DNA from: Bacteroidetes bacterium endosymbiont of Geopemphigus sp.
Lineage (GTDB): Bacteria > Bacteroidota > Bacteroidia > Flavobacteriales > Blattabacteriaceae
Direction: 5' to 3'
NCBI RefSeq assembly: GCF_002904345.1
Contig: NZ_PEIH01000005.1
Coordinates: 1-64,000 of the forward strand
DNA: 64,000 bases
In this document: piece by piece, positions 49,230-58,483 of the stretch
How positions within the stretch are numbered: position 1 is the stretch's first letter
Layout of the letters: every line of letters begins with the position of its first letter
The notes under the pieces: model-generated
Databases searched by the model: none
The model's input: only the letters and a program-made list of their open reading frames with translations
What the model was told of the DNA's origin: nothing
Made by a program: the position numbers and the translations under genes

Positions 49230-49562
49230 TCTACTTTTGGTATGACTTATCAAGATGTTGAATGACCTATACAATGCTCTTCTATTTCTTTTATACTCTT
49301 AAAATTTCATTTTAGGTAAGCCCCATTAGCGTGCCTGCCAGGACTATAGTTTGAAAACTATTGACTTTGCTTTTTAAAAGCAACTCAGGGGTGATGCCTA
49401 TCCAAAGACCATGCATGGCACAAAAGCCTCTAGATAGGTGATGGTGAGATTTTGAAAAGATTTTTTTTAACACGTGATAATACGACTTTTTCTATTTGAC
49501 CAGATTTGAGCTCCGAAAGGACTTTTTTTTAATTCAGATATATTCTGTTCATTGTTCATGAC
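49230..49562 (-). pseudogene. Remnant of isochorismate synthase (chorismate-binding enzyme)
   Basis: Minus-strand frames read KVVLSR-like KSYYHVLKK, FSKSHHHLSRGFCAMHGLWI, then GITPELLLKSKVNSFQTIVL and AGTLMGL. This matches the PELLL...FQTMALAGT centre of MenF/EntC-type isochorismate synthases. Both ends are lost or unreadable. It lies just downstream of a hotdog thioesterase gene, the same pairing as menF with a PaaI-type thioesterase in Flavobacteriia. Menaquinone synthesis by this copy is impossible. Confidence 0.7.
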
Positions 49563-49717
49563 TACTGATAATAAAATGACTTTTTTTACGTGTAAGTCTC
49601 CCGTTACCTATATATAACTGAAGTTTTTACCATGTGGTTTTCGAAAGAGAACAAAGCCTTGATCTTTTTGATGTGCTATACAAGTTTTTACATAAAAGCG
49701 TTTAAGCTGTATTTTCT

Positions 49718-50134
49718 TCAATGGGTAGGATATTTCAAATATATGATATTAGTCATTTTACAAAAAGATATAAGTAATTTATTTTCATCATGTATATTAA
49801 TCTGTATTACATGCGTTCTTTTACCGTTGTAGAGCATTTCGGCCTTTGCAAATAACGTTCCTTCTTTTTTCGATCGAATATGATTGGCGGAAATTTCCAG
49901 TCCCATTGCACATTGATTATCTCTGTTTATATAAAGTAAAGAAAGCATGCTTCCCGTACTTTCAGCTAAAGCTACTGTTGCGCCACCATGTAAGCATCCC
50001 ATAGGTTGATATACACCCGAGTGAATGGGCATGCACGCTAGCAAAAAATCTTTACCCCGTTCTATAAATTGAACACCGAGGGTTTCCATAAATGTATTTT
50101 TACTCAAATGGTTGATTGACTCAAGTTCTGTCAT
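49718..50134 (-). CDS. Hotdog-fold acyl-CoA thioesterase (PaaI/MenI type)
   Basis: About 138-residue hotdog thioesterase. The family core is visible: MGCLHGGATVALAESTGSML with the HGG motif and catalytic acidic residue, then ISANHIRSKKEGTLFAKAEM and THVIQINIHDENKLLISFCK. Close Bacteroidota relatives are annotated as PaaI or as DHNA-CoA thioesterases of menaquinone synthesis; the neighbouring isochorismate synthase remnant favours the latter. I place the start at ATG 50134 (MTELESINHL); GTG 50149 would add five residues. The substrate is an inference. Confidence 0.82.
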   Translation of the reverse strand: MTELESINHLSKNTFMETLGVQFIERGKDFLLACMPIHSGVYQPMGCLHGGATVALAESTGSMLSLLYINRDNQCAMGLEISANHIRSKKEGTLFAKAEMLYNGKRTHVIQINIHDENKLLISFCKMTNIIYLKYPTH

Positions 50135-51807
50135 GAAAAAAATCGACACCTATGATTTTCCATTTATAAATTTAATGAAAAAAATGAGCTGATAATAGGG
50201 TAAATACAGTATAAAATTTTACCTCATTTAGGAAATTTTATATGTACTTTTTTAAAGATGTAAAGTTTTCCTTGTAAAAAAAAACTTGTTTTTTTTGCTC
50301 TAAAAAGCAAAATTCACTTTCAAATACAATACCTTCTGAGAAAATTCCTTTTTAAGCGTAATATTCAAAAGAATCTTTATACTAATATTTCGGACATAAA
50401 AAATAGGATTCATTCTTAAATAATTGATCTGAATAAATTACAGAACTCTTTCGACATCGATTAAAATTCGTATTGAACATATATTTCCATGATTCTTATT
50501 TTTAATAAATATATAAGTAGGAGCACAAAGCACTTTGAATTCATTTAAAATACAAATAAAATTAACACTTATAAAAAAAGGAAACAAAGTTAAAACAAAT
50601 GAAGTTTAGAAAATTTTCTTTTACTTAAATGTTAATGCAGAATGATATTGGAAGCTGTTAAATTACTTTTGAATCATGGCACTGAAGAACCAATATACTA
50701 AAAAAAAGGTGTGAAGTATTATGTAAAACTCTATAGTAGATAAAGCTAAAAATTTTTTAGCCTAGACATCCGAAAATAAAAAATTCATAGCTATCAACCA
50801 TGAGAAAATTTTCTCTTTATAGGGAACCATAATTAACCTATTTAGACCTCTGATTGTTTTGTGTTAAAAAGAAATGAGAAAATTTTAAGATCATTTTTAT
50901 TTTTTTACTTAGAATATGTGTAAGAAGAAATACATTCTTTACAAGAGAGAGTAATATGCTAACCACATGTCTATATAGAAAATATTAAAATACCTATCTC
51001 TCCAAAAGAGATCCGAAAAGTAAATTCATGTAAAACAAAAATAATAGCTATAGAAGAAGTACTAAATTAATATGGTCTATAAAAATAATTAAGATTTAGA
51101 AACCGATAAAAAAATGTTTTTTAACCCTATTAACAAGACTTTCAAACCAAATTGAGTATAAAGACTATCTCCGTGGATTTTATCGAGTGTGATTTTGATT
51201 GTATATGTATCTGCCTTCAGCCTGCTTAAGGATCAAACCTAAGATATTACTCAAAAGAGAGCAAACAATTTATTAAAGACTATTTTATACGTCAAATAAG
51301 GTGAAAAAACTCACAAAGTCTTTTAAAGGGGGAGCTATAAAAGTAAGAGGCACTATAAGGTAGTATAAAACAATTGTATTTTTATCTATGGCCAATAACT
51401 AAGCCTGGAAGGGATATATTAAGATTTATAAACAACTCCCTTGCCGAGAAGATAGGCAAGAAAGGGGTATTGATACCCTTAATGGAAATAACAAACACCA
51501 TGGAGGATTTTTAGCTTTAAAGCTATAGCGTATGATAGTTTGCGTCACCACTGATCCATCTGCCGCCCCAAATGAATTTGTTATAATTATTATACTTCTT
51601 TCTTATTATTGTAACACATAACAATTTTATGTTGTTTTAATCAGAAATAATAAATTTTAAATTTACCTGTATTCTTGATTTCACCGATAAAAAGTTATTT
51701 AATGATAATTAATATGAAATCATTCGTAAAATGATAAATACATATTTTTTCAAAAGTATATTATTTATAAATATTATTATATATTGCTAATAAATACAAT
51801 TCACATT
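50135..51807. other. 1.7-kb gene-poor, AT-rich zone
   Basis: The largest empty stretch in the window. Frames are short and riddled with stops. Two protein-like scraps stand out: MILEAVKLLLNHGTEEP at about 50642-50700, resembling one ankyrin helix pair, and the 51416-51514 frame listed separately. Nothing else can be supported. Confidence 0.6.
51416..51514 (+). other. Protein-like scrap resembling the 5'-end coiled-coil gene
   Basis: A 32-codon open frame reads RFINNSLAEKIGKKGVLIPL, ending in a stop at 51512-51514. NSLAEKIGKK resembles NSLAKKIGKEE in the broken gene at 220-590. It could be a fragment of a paralogue; the match is too short to prove it. Confidence 0.25.
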
Positions 51808-52330
51808 ATGAAAAAATCGATTGTTTTATTTGGAATTTTATTTTTTTAGGTTCCTGAAATTCAAAAATAGAAGAGAAAAGCATTCCACGAGCTTCAAAAA
51901 GCTTTTTAGAATTCTCCTATACAAATTAGCTTGTAAATGGTTATTTTAAAGGATATGACTCTATTAAAGAGTTGATTGCAGAAGGATATTTTGGCTAGGT
52001 ACTTATCATAATATGAATAGAGAACTTGTTCTTCTCGATGGGATTTTTATCTAATAGACTATAATAGTAGAAAGTACGTCATTCGTATAAAAAGATTTTT
52101 TAGTTCATTAAAATTAGGCGCACTTCGTCCACCTAAAAAAGAAGGTGCCACTTTAGATGATGTATAAAGATTGTGCTATTTTCAATTTAAATAATCAAAG
52201 GGGTGTAGTTATACGAAGGGGTTAGTTTTTCGGGTTTTTATTTCCACTATCTTTCATCATTGATTTCACTACTAAAAATCTTAAAACATAACTCAATATT
52301 ACAAAAATTTTAGAGGTCAACAGTCCTAGC
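51808..52330 (+). pseudogene. Decayed alpha-acetolactate decarboxylase
   Basis: ATG 51808 opens a signal-peptide-like MKKSIVLFGILFF and a stop. Then, in nearby frames, NGYFKGYDSIKELIAEGYFW, LGTYHNMNRELVLLDGIFI, and later KIGALRPPKKEGATLDDV, with weak traces of the second half up to about 52330. The YDSIKELL...GLGTFxxLxGELVxLDGxFY order is diagnostic of acetolactate decarboxylases (BudA/AlsD), which make acetoin. Many stops. The signal peptide fits the exported forms found in Bacteroidota. Confidence 0.75.
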
Positions 52331-52813
52331 TTAGAAAGATCTAAAGAGCCACTTAAAATTTATTAATAGTACTGCCCCGTTTGATCTTTAAGTTTTCTTA
52401 AAGAGGGCCCTTATAATATTATTATCAAGTCATACTTTTTGAACTTCTGTTGCTTTTTTTCTTATGAAGTATTTAATATTTTTTTATCCCTTGCCATCCC
52501 TTTCCAGAGATTTGACATGTCTTTTTTTTGCTTATAAGCTATTTAGTTTACAACTATCTGATTAATAGAAGAATTCCATTAACATATAATAATAAACTAT
52601 AATTTATATTTAATAGTTTATGGCATATAAAATTCTTTCGAATTTATTGATATTAAGTAGAAGAAATAGTATCTTATGGTGGAATAGTTTTATGCTTAAC
52701 TTGCTGAGGATGCAAAAAAGGAGATAGTAAATTATTGAGCATTTGCTGTGCAGATTTATATTTTATAAATCATTACGAATTAGTTAACTATAAATTATTT
52801 ATATATTCTTTTT
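52331..52813. other. AT-rich gene-free stretch
   Basis: No recognised gene upstream of fmt. A weak inverted repeat TAAACTAT...ATAGTTTA lies around 52593-52620. Confidence 0.4.
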
Positions 52814-53806
52814 ATGAAAAAATATCCACGTATCGTTTTTATGGGAAGTCCAGATTTTGCTGTTTACTCCCTTGAAAAATTACTCGAGCAGAAATACCCT
52901 GTGGTAAGTGTAGTAACTATACCGGATAAACGAGCTGGAAGAGGTCAGAAAATATTTGAACCAGCGGTAAAAAAATATGCCCTCATACACAAGCTTACAA
53001 TTTTACAGCCTGAACGGGTAAGAGATGCATCTTTTCTGGAAACCTTACGAAATTTGCAGCCTGATGTCATTATTGTAGTAGCTTTTCGTATGCTTCCAAA
53101 AGTCGTTTGGAGTATGCCTAAGTTGGGAACTTTCAACCTACATGCTTCTTTGCTTCCGAACTATCGCGGTGCAGCTCCCATACAATGGGCTATTATGAAT
53201 GGAGAAAAAGAAACCGGTGTCACCACTTTTCTTTTGGATGAACATATAGATAGTGGGGCAATACTTTTGCAGAAAAAAACACTGATTGACCCGGAGGAAA
53301 CTTTCGGATCTCTTTATCAAAGGCTTGCTGAAATGGGCGCTGACTTGGTTCTTAAAACCCTTCAGGGGATTACTGAAAAAAGCCTGCAGCCTCAATCTCA
53401 AATTATAAAAGAAAACCTGAAAACGGCGCCCAAACTTTTTCATCAAGACGGAAAAATTCATTGGCAAGCACCTGTAGAGGATATCTGTAATAAGATTCGT
53501 GGATTAAATCCTTATCCGGGAGCTTGGACTCAATTGACAAATGAATCAGGCAAAAAAATGCTATTTAAAATTTATCGAGCTACCTATTCTTATAAATTGC
53601 ATTCTCAGCCTGTAGGTACAATTATTTTAAAAAACAAAGAAATGAAAATAGCCATTATAGGAGGTTATATCTCTATTATCGAGGGACAATTAGAAGGAAG
53701 ACGACGTATGCAAGCAGATGAGCTCATCAATGGGCTACAAAGAAAGAATTCTATTGTATTAGATGATGAAATATTAGATCAAAGCATAACTGAAATTTTT
53801 CAGTAA
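52814..53806 (+). CDS. fmt: Methionyl-tRNA formyltransferase
   Basis: Formylates initiator Met-tRNA with 10-formyl-THF. At 330 residues: N-terminal Rossmann part IVFMGSPDFAVYSLEKLLEQ, the VVTIPDKRAGRGQK loop, the catalytic signature FNLHASLLPNYRGAAPIQWA, the TGVTTFLLDEHIDSGAILLQ segment with the essential Asp, and a C-terminal OB-like tRNA-binding domain (KIRGLNPYPGAWTQL). Complete. It is followed by the HU gene 83 bp later, which has its own promoter. Confidence 0.95.
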   Translation: MKKYPRIVFMGSPDFAVYSLEKLLEQKYPVVSVVTIPDKRAGRGQKIFEPAVKKYALIHKLTILQPERVRDASFLETLRNLQPDVIIVVAFRMLPKVVWSMPKLGTFNLHASLLPNYRGAAPIQWAIMNGEKETGVTTFLLDEHIDSGAILLQKKTLIDPEETFGSLYQRLAEMGADLVLKTLQGITEKSLQPQSQIIKENLKTAPKLFHQDGKIHWQAPVEDICNKIRGLNPYPGAWTQLTNESGKKMLFKIYRATYSYKLHSQPVGTIILKNKEMKIAIIGGYISIIEGQLEGRRRMQADELINGLQRKNSIVLDDEILDQSITEIFQ

Positions 53807-53807
53807 C

Positions 53808-53837
53808 TTGGAAGATATTGTTTAAATTCTATATTTG
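53808..53837 (+). promoter_or_regulatory. Promoter of the HU gene
   Basis: TTG at 53808-53810 (CTTG), exactly 19 bp, then TATATTTG at 53830-53837. This is the cleanest match in the window to the Bacteroidota TTTG-N19-TAnnTTTG promoter. It starts just after the fmt stop and implies a 5' leader of about 45 nt before ATG 53890. Confidence 0.7.
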
Positions 53838-53889
53838 CTCCTATGTTTAAGTATAGTAGTGTTTATCATTACTGGAAAAATTTTAAATC

Positions 53890-54180
53890 ATGAACAAAAC
53901 CGAAATGATCGAAGCAATAGCTAAAGACATCTATGGGCTATCGAAAGAAAAAATCAACCAAGTGCTGGCTTCTTACGTAATGCAAATTAGTGAATGTTTA
54001 GAAAAAGGAGATAAACTAGCCTATCCTGGATTAGGAACCTTTTCAACTCAGATAAGACCTGCCAGAAAAGGGAGAAATCCTCAAACAGGTGAGGCCATTG
54101 CTATTCCGGAAAAAACTGTAATAAAATTCAAGGCAGCTGCAGAGATCTCCAATAAAGTAAATCATAAGAATAAAAAATAA
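53890..54180 (+). CDS. HU-family DNA-binding protein
   Basis: Nucleoid protein of 96 residues that bends and compacts DNA as a dimer. The HU/IHF beta-arm GRNPQTGEAIAIPEKTVIKF is intact, preceded by GDKLAYPGLGTFSTQIRPAR and the N-terminal helices MNKTEMIEAIAKDIYGLSKE. The short basic tail HKNKK is normal. It is transcribed from its own promoter and followed by a hairpin terminator at 54205-54229, so it is monocistronic. Confidence 0.93.
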   Translation: MNKTEMIEAIAKDIYGLSKEKINQVLASYVMQISECLEKGDKLAYPGLGTFSTQIRPARKGRNPQTGEAIAIPEKTVIKFKAAAEISNKVNHKNKK

Positions 54181-54204
54181 CGTTATGTATTTTTATTCCT
54201 AAAT

Positions 54205-54229
54205 AAAACCCTGTATCAATGGGGTTTTT
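54205..54229. terminator. Bidirectional intrinsic terminator between HU and pdxH
   Basis: AAAACCC, a 10-nt spacer, then GGGTTTT with further Ts: a 7-bp stem flanked by A-run and T-run. It can end HU transcription on the plus strand and pdxH on the minus strand (pdxH stop at 54237). Confidence 0.8.
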
Positions 54230-54236
54230 ATTTTTA

Positions 54237-54884
54237 TCAAGGAGCTAAACGTTCTATTTTCCATTGCTGCTTCTCAATAAGTGTAAAACATATCCTGTCA
54301 TGCAGACGACTATTGCGTCCTTGCCAAAACTCTATATGATGAGGCTTTACCACGTACCCCCCCCAAAAAGGGGGTCTATGAAAATTATGATTCCTAAAGC
54401 GATTTTCATAATATACATAGCGCTCTTCAAGATATATCCTTGAAGGAATAATAGAGCTTTGCTGCGAAGCCCATGCGCCTATGGAGCTTTCCCGGGGTCT
54501 TTTTAAAAAATAAATATCTGAATCTTCAGCTCTTAGTTTTTTTGCCTGTCCTTTTATGATAATCTGACGTTCAGTATCTGGCCAAAAAAAAGATAAACAT
54601 ACCTTAGAATTTCTCTCTATAGCATATGCTTTTTTGCTTTTGTAATTTGTATAAAATACAAAACCTTCATCTGAAAAAGATTTAAGTAAAACCACTCGCG
54701 CTCCGGGAGAATGATCCTCATCGACAGTAGATAAAGATACCGCATTGGGTTCTAATAGATATTCAGAGTTTAAAGCCTCTTGAAACCAACTATCAAAAAG
54801 CAACATAGGATCTCTCGGGAGGTCTTTTTCAAGTAATTTTTTTTGTATATAATTCTTGCGCAAATGGCTAAAATCTCGATTCAT
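54237..54884 (-). CDS. pdxH: Pyridoxamine/pyridoxine 5'-phosphate oxidase
   Basis: FMN-dependent enzyme making pyridoxal 5'-phosphate from PNP or PMP. The 215 residues show LRKNYIQKKLLEKDLPRDP, AVSLSTVDEDHSPGARVVLL, the FMN-binding YTNYKSKKAYAIERN, SFFWPDTERQIIIKGQAKKL, ASQQSSII, the PPFWGGYVVKPHHIEFWQGR region and a C-terminal RLAP. Complete; the frame passes intact through a C8 tract (54357-54364), a slippage-prone site. Together with yggS it shows PLP handling is kept. Confidence 0.94.
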   Translation of the reverse strand: MNRDFSHLRKNYIQKKLLEKDLPRDPMLLFDSWFQEALNSEYLLEPNAVSLSTVDEDHSPGARVVLLKSFSDEGFVFYTNYKSKKAYAIERNSKVCLSFFWPDTERQIIIKGQAKKLRAEDSDIYFLKRPRESSIGAWASQQSSIIPSRIYLEERYVYYENRFRNHNFHRPPFWGGYVVKPHHIEFWQGRNSRLHDRICFTLIEKQQWKIERLAP

Positions 54885-55390
54885 ATAAACTTTTATTTAA
54901 GTAGAAAAACTAGAAAAGCTCTAACGAAACTGCGCGCTGCAGTTCTTCAAAAATTTCATGTAAGCGTGTTATCTCATAATTTTTTTCTATAGTGACCTAA
55001 CAGGTCACACACTAAAGTCCTTTAAAAAAATACCTCATCAGCGCTTTGCATCTCCATATGGAGATAACTCTGCCTATTTAACGGCATAACGATTTACCCT
55101 TTCTAAGGTACTCTAAAAATTTACTCCTCAGCACAGATTTTTGCACTACTTCTTCAATTTTAAGTGTTAGAATACATTTCCTTTAAGAAAAAACAAAAAA
55201 CCTTGTGACTCCTGAACTAACCTGTTATGTTGATTTAAAAAAAGCATATTCACGAATATATACATCGGTCAATCGTTTTTTCAGATCAGAGAAAAACGAG
55301 AGTGTACTAAGCGAAATCGGTATTTGTATGTATTATAATTGATCCAAAATATAAATTCCTTAAGAAAGGAAAATTCTGAATAATATTTTA
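54885..55390. other. Gene-free stretch with two short palindromes
   Basis: Probably a lost gene between pdxH and the START-like gene; no family can be named. GTGACCT-AAC-AGGTCAC at 54992-55008 and a 16-bp perfect palindrome ATCTCCATATGGAGAT at 55050-55065 stand out; their role is unknown. Confidence 0.45.
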
Positions 55391-55771
55391 TCATCGACCT
55401 ACAATTCTTTCAAGACATCTGATTTGGGCCTTCCAAAATAACGTAGCTTCCTCTACCTGACCAGGATCGGCAAAATCGGTGACGAAAAGTGAAACATCTC
55501 CGGTAATTTCATCTTTTTTAATCTCCATTTCAAAGAAGTATTTTGTATTTTCATCTTGTTCCCATCTAAATCTAACATGACTTCCTGCCTTATTTCGAAT
55601 TAGAAAAGCCACTTCTTCGTTTCCTTTATCCCATCTAAAAGTAAATTTTTCTCCTAAAGATCGGACATGGTCCGCGAACCATTCCGAGAGCCCCGATGAA
55701 GAAGATATATAATTATAAAGAACAGTCATTGAGGAATGCATAATAAATTCTAACTGAAACTTTTCACGCAT
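55391..55771 (-). CDS. START-like / SRPBCC domain protein
   Basis: Small 126-residue protein of the START-like fold typical of Bacteroidota: KFQLEFIMHSSMTVLYNYIS, SGLSEWFADHVRSLGEKFTF, RWDKGNEEV, VRFRWEQDENTKYFFEME and the C-terminal helix WKAQIRCLERIVG. The conserved SPSGLSEWFAD segment is clear. Members form a hydrophobic cavity; no function is established for this subgroup. It stands alone on the minus strand, upstream of and divergent from tRNA-Met. Undamaged, so it is likely used. Confidence 0.82.
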   Translation of the reverse strand: MREKFQLEFIMHSSMTVLYNYISSSSGLSEWFADHVRSLGEKFTFRWDKGNEEVAFLIRNKAGSHVRFRWEQDENTKYFFEMEIKKDEITGDVSLFVTDFADPGQVEEATLFWKAQIRCLERIVGR

Positions 55772-55848
55772 GCGGATTATTATTTTCGGTTATAAGGGCG
55801 AAAGATATAAAAATCAAAGCACTCAAGGATATTATATTTATGGATACT

Positions 55849-55879
55849 TTTTAGAGAGCTGAAATAAAATGTACATTTG
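55849..55879 (+). promoter_or_regulatory. Promoter of tRNA-Met
   Basis: TTTT at 55849-55852, 19 bp, then TACATTTG at 55872-55879, a good TAnnTTTG -7 box 14 bp before the tRNA. Confidence 0.55.
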
Positions 55880-55893
55880 CTATGTCTTTACAG

Positions 55894-55967
55894 GGCGTGG
55901 TAGCTCAGTTGGTTAGAGCGTCGGATTCATAACCCGGAGGTCGGTGGTTCAAGTCCCCCTCACGCTA
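55894..55967 (+). tRNA. tRNA-Met (anticodon CAT)
   Basis: 74-nt class I tRNA. Acceptor GGCGTGG pairs with TCACGCT through G:U pairs at both ends; D-arm GCTC-AGTTGGTTA-GAGC; anticodon loop TTCATAA (CAT); variable AGGTC; T-arm GGTGG-TTCAAGT-CCCCC. The first acceptor pair is G:U. The T-stem has one T-C mismatch, and the last anticodon-stem pair is A-C. It lacks the three G:C pairs of an initiator, so it is probably an elongator Met or an Ile2-type tRNA. CCA is not encoded. Confidence 0.88.
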
Positions 55968-56557
55968 CAAGTTCACTTTATGATTTTTTGTTATTAGTTA
56001 TCTTTAAAAATCAAATATTTTAGTATTTAATCTTCAAAAACAATGCTTATGATCTTAATTTGTGATAAGTTTTTATCAAAAATTAAAGAATTGTAAGAGA
56101 TTTTGTGTAATTAGATTATTTAAAGTGAAAAATTTTATCCATTTTTGACAAAACACCCAAAAAGCAAATAAATATCTTTTGATATCTATTATGCATAATA
56201 ACGTTATTATTGTATCACAGGATTTTCCTCTCTCAAAGAAGCTAAAAATATTTAGGAGATAATACTTTTTTTAACATATCGTTTTTAAAAGTTTAGCAAC
56301 ACCAGATATTGATTTTTACTTTTGAATTTGACGAAAATTATGTAAACAAAAGTCAGTTAGTCTTTACTTTCCTGCAGTTTTTTAAAAATAGTCTTCTTTA
56401 TCAGGCAAAAACTGTATAAATATTTACATCCTAGAGGATGTTTAATTCTAACAAACGTTTTGCTAAAAGAGAAAATTACAGATCTTGAAATAAAAGATTG
56501 TGTTAAAAAATATTAATATATTTGCAAAATAAGCTGCGATAAAAAATATCGACGTAA
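55968..56557. other. AT-rich gene-free stretch
   Basis: About 590 bases with no recognisable gene or RNA. A small hairpin (TGATAA-GTTT-TTATCA) lies near 56063-56080. TATATTTG at 56517-56524 may be the -7 element of the next gene. Confidence 0.45.
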
Positions 56558-57097
56558 ATGAATACTTTACTGCTGCTTGCACATCCTAATTTAGAATCCT
56601 CTATTTCCAATAGGAGAATTATAGAAACTATCTCTTCATTAAAGGATGTTGAAGTACATTCGCTCTATAACTTATACGCCGATAAAAAAATCGATGTAGC
56701 GGCTGAGCAAGAATCGCTTGTTAAGTCGGATTTGATAATTTTTCAGTTTCCCATGTTCTGGTTTAGCGCACCACCTATCTTAAAAACCTGGCAGGATCAA
56801 GTTTTGAGCCCCGGTTTTGGATTTGGAGCTGCTCAGGAAGATTTTAAATTAAAAGGTAAAAATCTGCTGCTTTCTATCACTACAGGTGGCAAGCGAGAAA
56901 AATACCATGTCGGAAATTCTTATAATTATACTTTAGATGAAACTTTACGTCCTTTGCAAATGATGGTCAACTATTGTAAAATGACCTATAAAGGCTATAT
57001 ACAATCTAATGGGAGACCCTTTACAGAGAAAGAAGATCTGGATAAAGAAATAATTAATCACACAGAAAAACTTATCGCTTTTATTAAGGATTTTTAA
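56558..57097 (+). CDS. NAD(P)H-dependent oxidoreductase (flavodoxin-like, KefF/MdaB type)
   Basis: Flavodoxin-fold quinone reductase of 179 residues. Features: MNTLLLLAHPNLESSISNRR (phosphate-binding start), SDLIIFQFPMFWFSAPPILK with the PMFWFSAP FMN loop, TWQDQVLSPGFGFG and LLLSITTGGKREKY. The enzyme class reduces quinones or similar compounds by two electrons; it can also regulate K+ efflux systems (KefF). The substrate is not predictable. It has a candidate promoter box at 56517-56524 and converges on the thiamine pyrophosphokinase gene. Confidence 0.88.
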   Translation: MNTLLLLAHPNLESSISNRRIIETISSLKDVEVHSLYNLYADKKIDVAAEQESLVKSDLIIFQFPMFWFSAPPILKTWQDQVLSPGFGFGAAQEDFKLKGKNLLLSITTGGKREKYHVGNSYNYTLDETLRPLQMMVNYCKMTYKGYIQSNGRPFTEKEDLDKEIINHTEKLIAFIKDF

Positions 57098-57121
57098 AAC
57101 ATTTGAGTTTATCAATTTTTT

Positions 57122-57745
57122 TTAGCGCTCCACAAATAACAGAAGTGAGCCGGATTTATAGCTTATCTTAACTTGATCTTTAATAGCCTTATTTCGCGTG
57201 CTAATGCATCCCTTTAGGCTAAGATTTTCGCCCTGAAGGGGGTATTTTAGACCCTTTGTATCTATTCCTTTTGTCTCTGGAAAAGGAAAGAGAGAAATCA
57301 TTTTTCCTTTGACTTTCGGAAGTATTGTGAGTTTTTCGGCAAAAAAATAGCAGTAATAATTATCATAGAATCGAAGTGATAACTTTTGACTATATTTCAA
57401 GCCTACAGAGAGATTGCCAAGGAAATGATCTTGTTCTCTGCCGCTGGCACCCCAAACATCTACATTTTTGAATCCTTTTTCGTCGATGATTTGAAGTGCT
57501 TTTTCAAAATCTGTAGAGTTCTGATCCGGTGTGTGAATGAATTGAACACCTTTAGGAAAATTAACTGTTTCCAGCGAATCCCAGTCCCCGTTTACCACAT
57601 CAGGACTTATGCCTGTTTCCTTTAAGTACCTATATGCCCCGTCGGTAGCGAATATCTTTTCATAATCTCTTTCTTTTGGAAAAATCAAAGGAGGCTCTCC
57701 ATTGATAAATAAAGCTATTTTAGAGTATTTATAAAGATGATCCAT
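57122..57745 (-). CDS. Thiamine pyrophosphokinase
   Basis: Transfers pyrophosphate from ATP to thiamine to make ThDP, the cofactor of the PDH E1 encoded at 11 kb. The 207-residue protein has ALFINGEPP, IFATDGAYRYL (DGA), DVVNGDWDSLE (GDxDS) and TPDQNSTDFEKAL (DQxxTDFEK), the complete catalytic set. The C-terminal beta-sandwich is preserved with SLFPFPETKGIDTKGLKYPL. It follows lptB by 9 bp and is probably co-transcribed. Its presence implies uptake of thiamine rather than full synthesis, as kinase-type genes serve salvage. That is inference. Confidence 0.9.
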   Translation of the reverse strand: MDHLYKYSKIALFINGEPPLIFPKERDYEKIFATDGAYRYLKETGISPDVVNGDWDSLETVNFPKGVQFIHTPDQNSTDFEKALQIIDEKGFKNVDVWGASGREQDHFLGNLSVGLKYSQKLSLRFYDNYYCYFFAEKLTILPKVKGKMISLFPFPETKGIDTKGLKYPLQGENLSLKGCISTRNKAIKDQVKISYKSGSLLLFVER

Positions 57746-57754
57746 GTAAAAATT

Positions 57755-58483
57755 CTAAGAATTTTTTAGAACAAATTTTTCGCCCAAATATACTTTTCTT
57801 ACCATAGCATCCCGTGCTAATTCCTCAGCGGTTCCATGTTTAAGAATGCTTCCTTCGAACATCAAGTAAGTACGGTTGGTAATGACAAGGGTTTCTTGCA
57901 CATTATGATCTGTAATGAGGATACCGATATTTCTATTTTTAAGTGAGGCAATGATTTTTTGAATATCTTCCACAGCGATAGGATCTACCCCTGCGAAAGG
58001 TTCATCGAGCAATAAAAATTTTGGATCCATAACCAGCGCTCGGGCAATTTCAGTGCGCCGGCGTTCTCCACCTGATAAAAGATCTCCACGATTCTTGCGC
58101 ACATGCTGCAGACTAAATTCTTCGAGGATACAATCGGTTTTCTTTTTTTGTTCAGCCCGAGAAAGCGATGTCATTTCGAGTACACTTAAAATATTATCTT
58201 CCACAGAAAGTTTTCTGAACACAGAAGCTTCTTGCGCTAAATATCCTATGCCTTTTTGGGCTCGTTTATACATGGGGGCCAATGTAATATTTTCATCCTC
58301 GAGGAGGATTTTTCCTTCCGAGACTTGAATTAAACCTACGAGCATATAAAAGGTCGTGGTTTTACCCGCTCCGTTAGGCCCGAGCAAACCCACGATTTCT
58401 CCTTGGTTTACCTCTAGCGAGACATCTTTTACCACAGTCCTTCCTTTATAAATTTTGATCAGATGATCACCTCTGAGTTGCAT
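57755..58483 (-). CDS. lptB: LPS export ABC transporter ATP-binding protein
   Basis: Cytoplasmic ATPase driving LPS transport from the inner membrane to the outer membrane with LptFG. At about 242 residues: Walker [22 protein letters not shown]-loop [16 protein letters not shown] typical of LptB, signature [15 protein letters not shown], Walker [19 protein letters not shown] and switch His in [12 protein letters not shown] place the start at 58483 ([15 protein letters not shown]); an upstream in-frame ATG at 58492 adds three residues. Together with kdsB it indicates an LPS-bearing outer membrane. Confidence 0.93.
   Translation of the reverse strand: MQLRGDHLIKIYKGRTVVKDVSLEVNQGEIVGLLGPNGAGKTTTFYMLVGLIQVSEGKILLEDENITLAPMYKRAQKGIGYLAQEASVFRKLSVEDNILSVLEMTSLSRAEQKKKTDCILEEFSLQHVRKNRGDLLSGGERRRTEIARALVMDPKFLLLDEPFAGVDPIAVEDIQKIIASLKNRNIGILITDHNVQETLVITNRTYLMFEGSILKHGTAEELARDAMVRKVYLGEKFVLKNS

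Noticed and set aside
54356-54375. C8 and G5 runs forming a possible hairpin, considered as a phase-variation or terminator site
   Set aside because: It lies within an intact pdxH frame and encodes the conserved PPFWGGYV segment; no evidence of variation.
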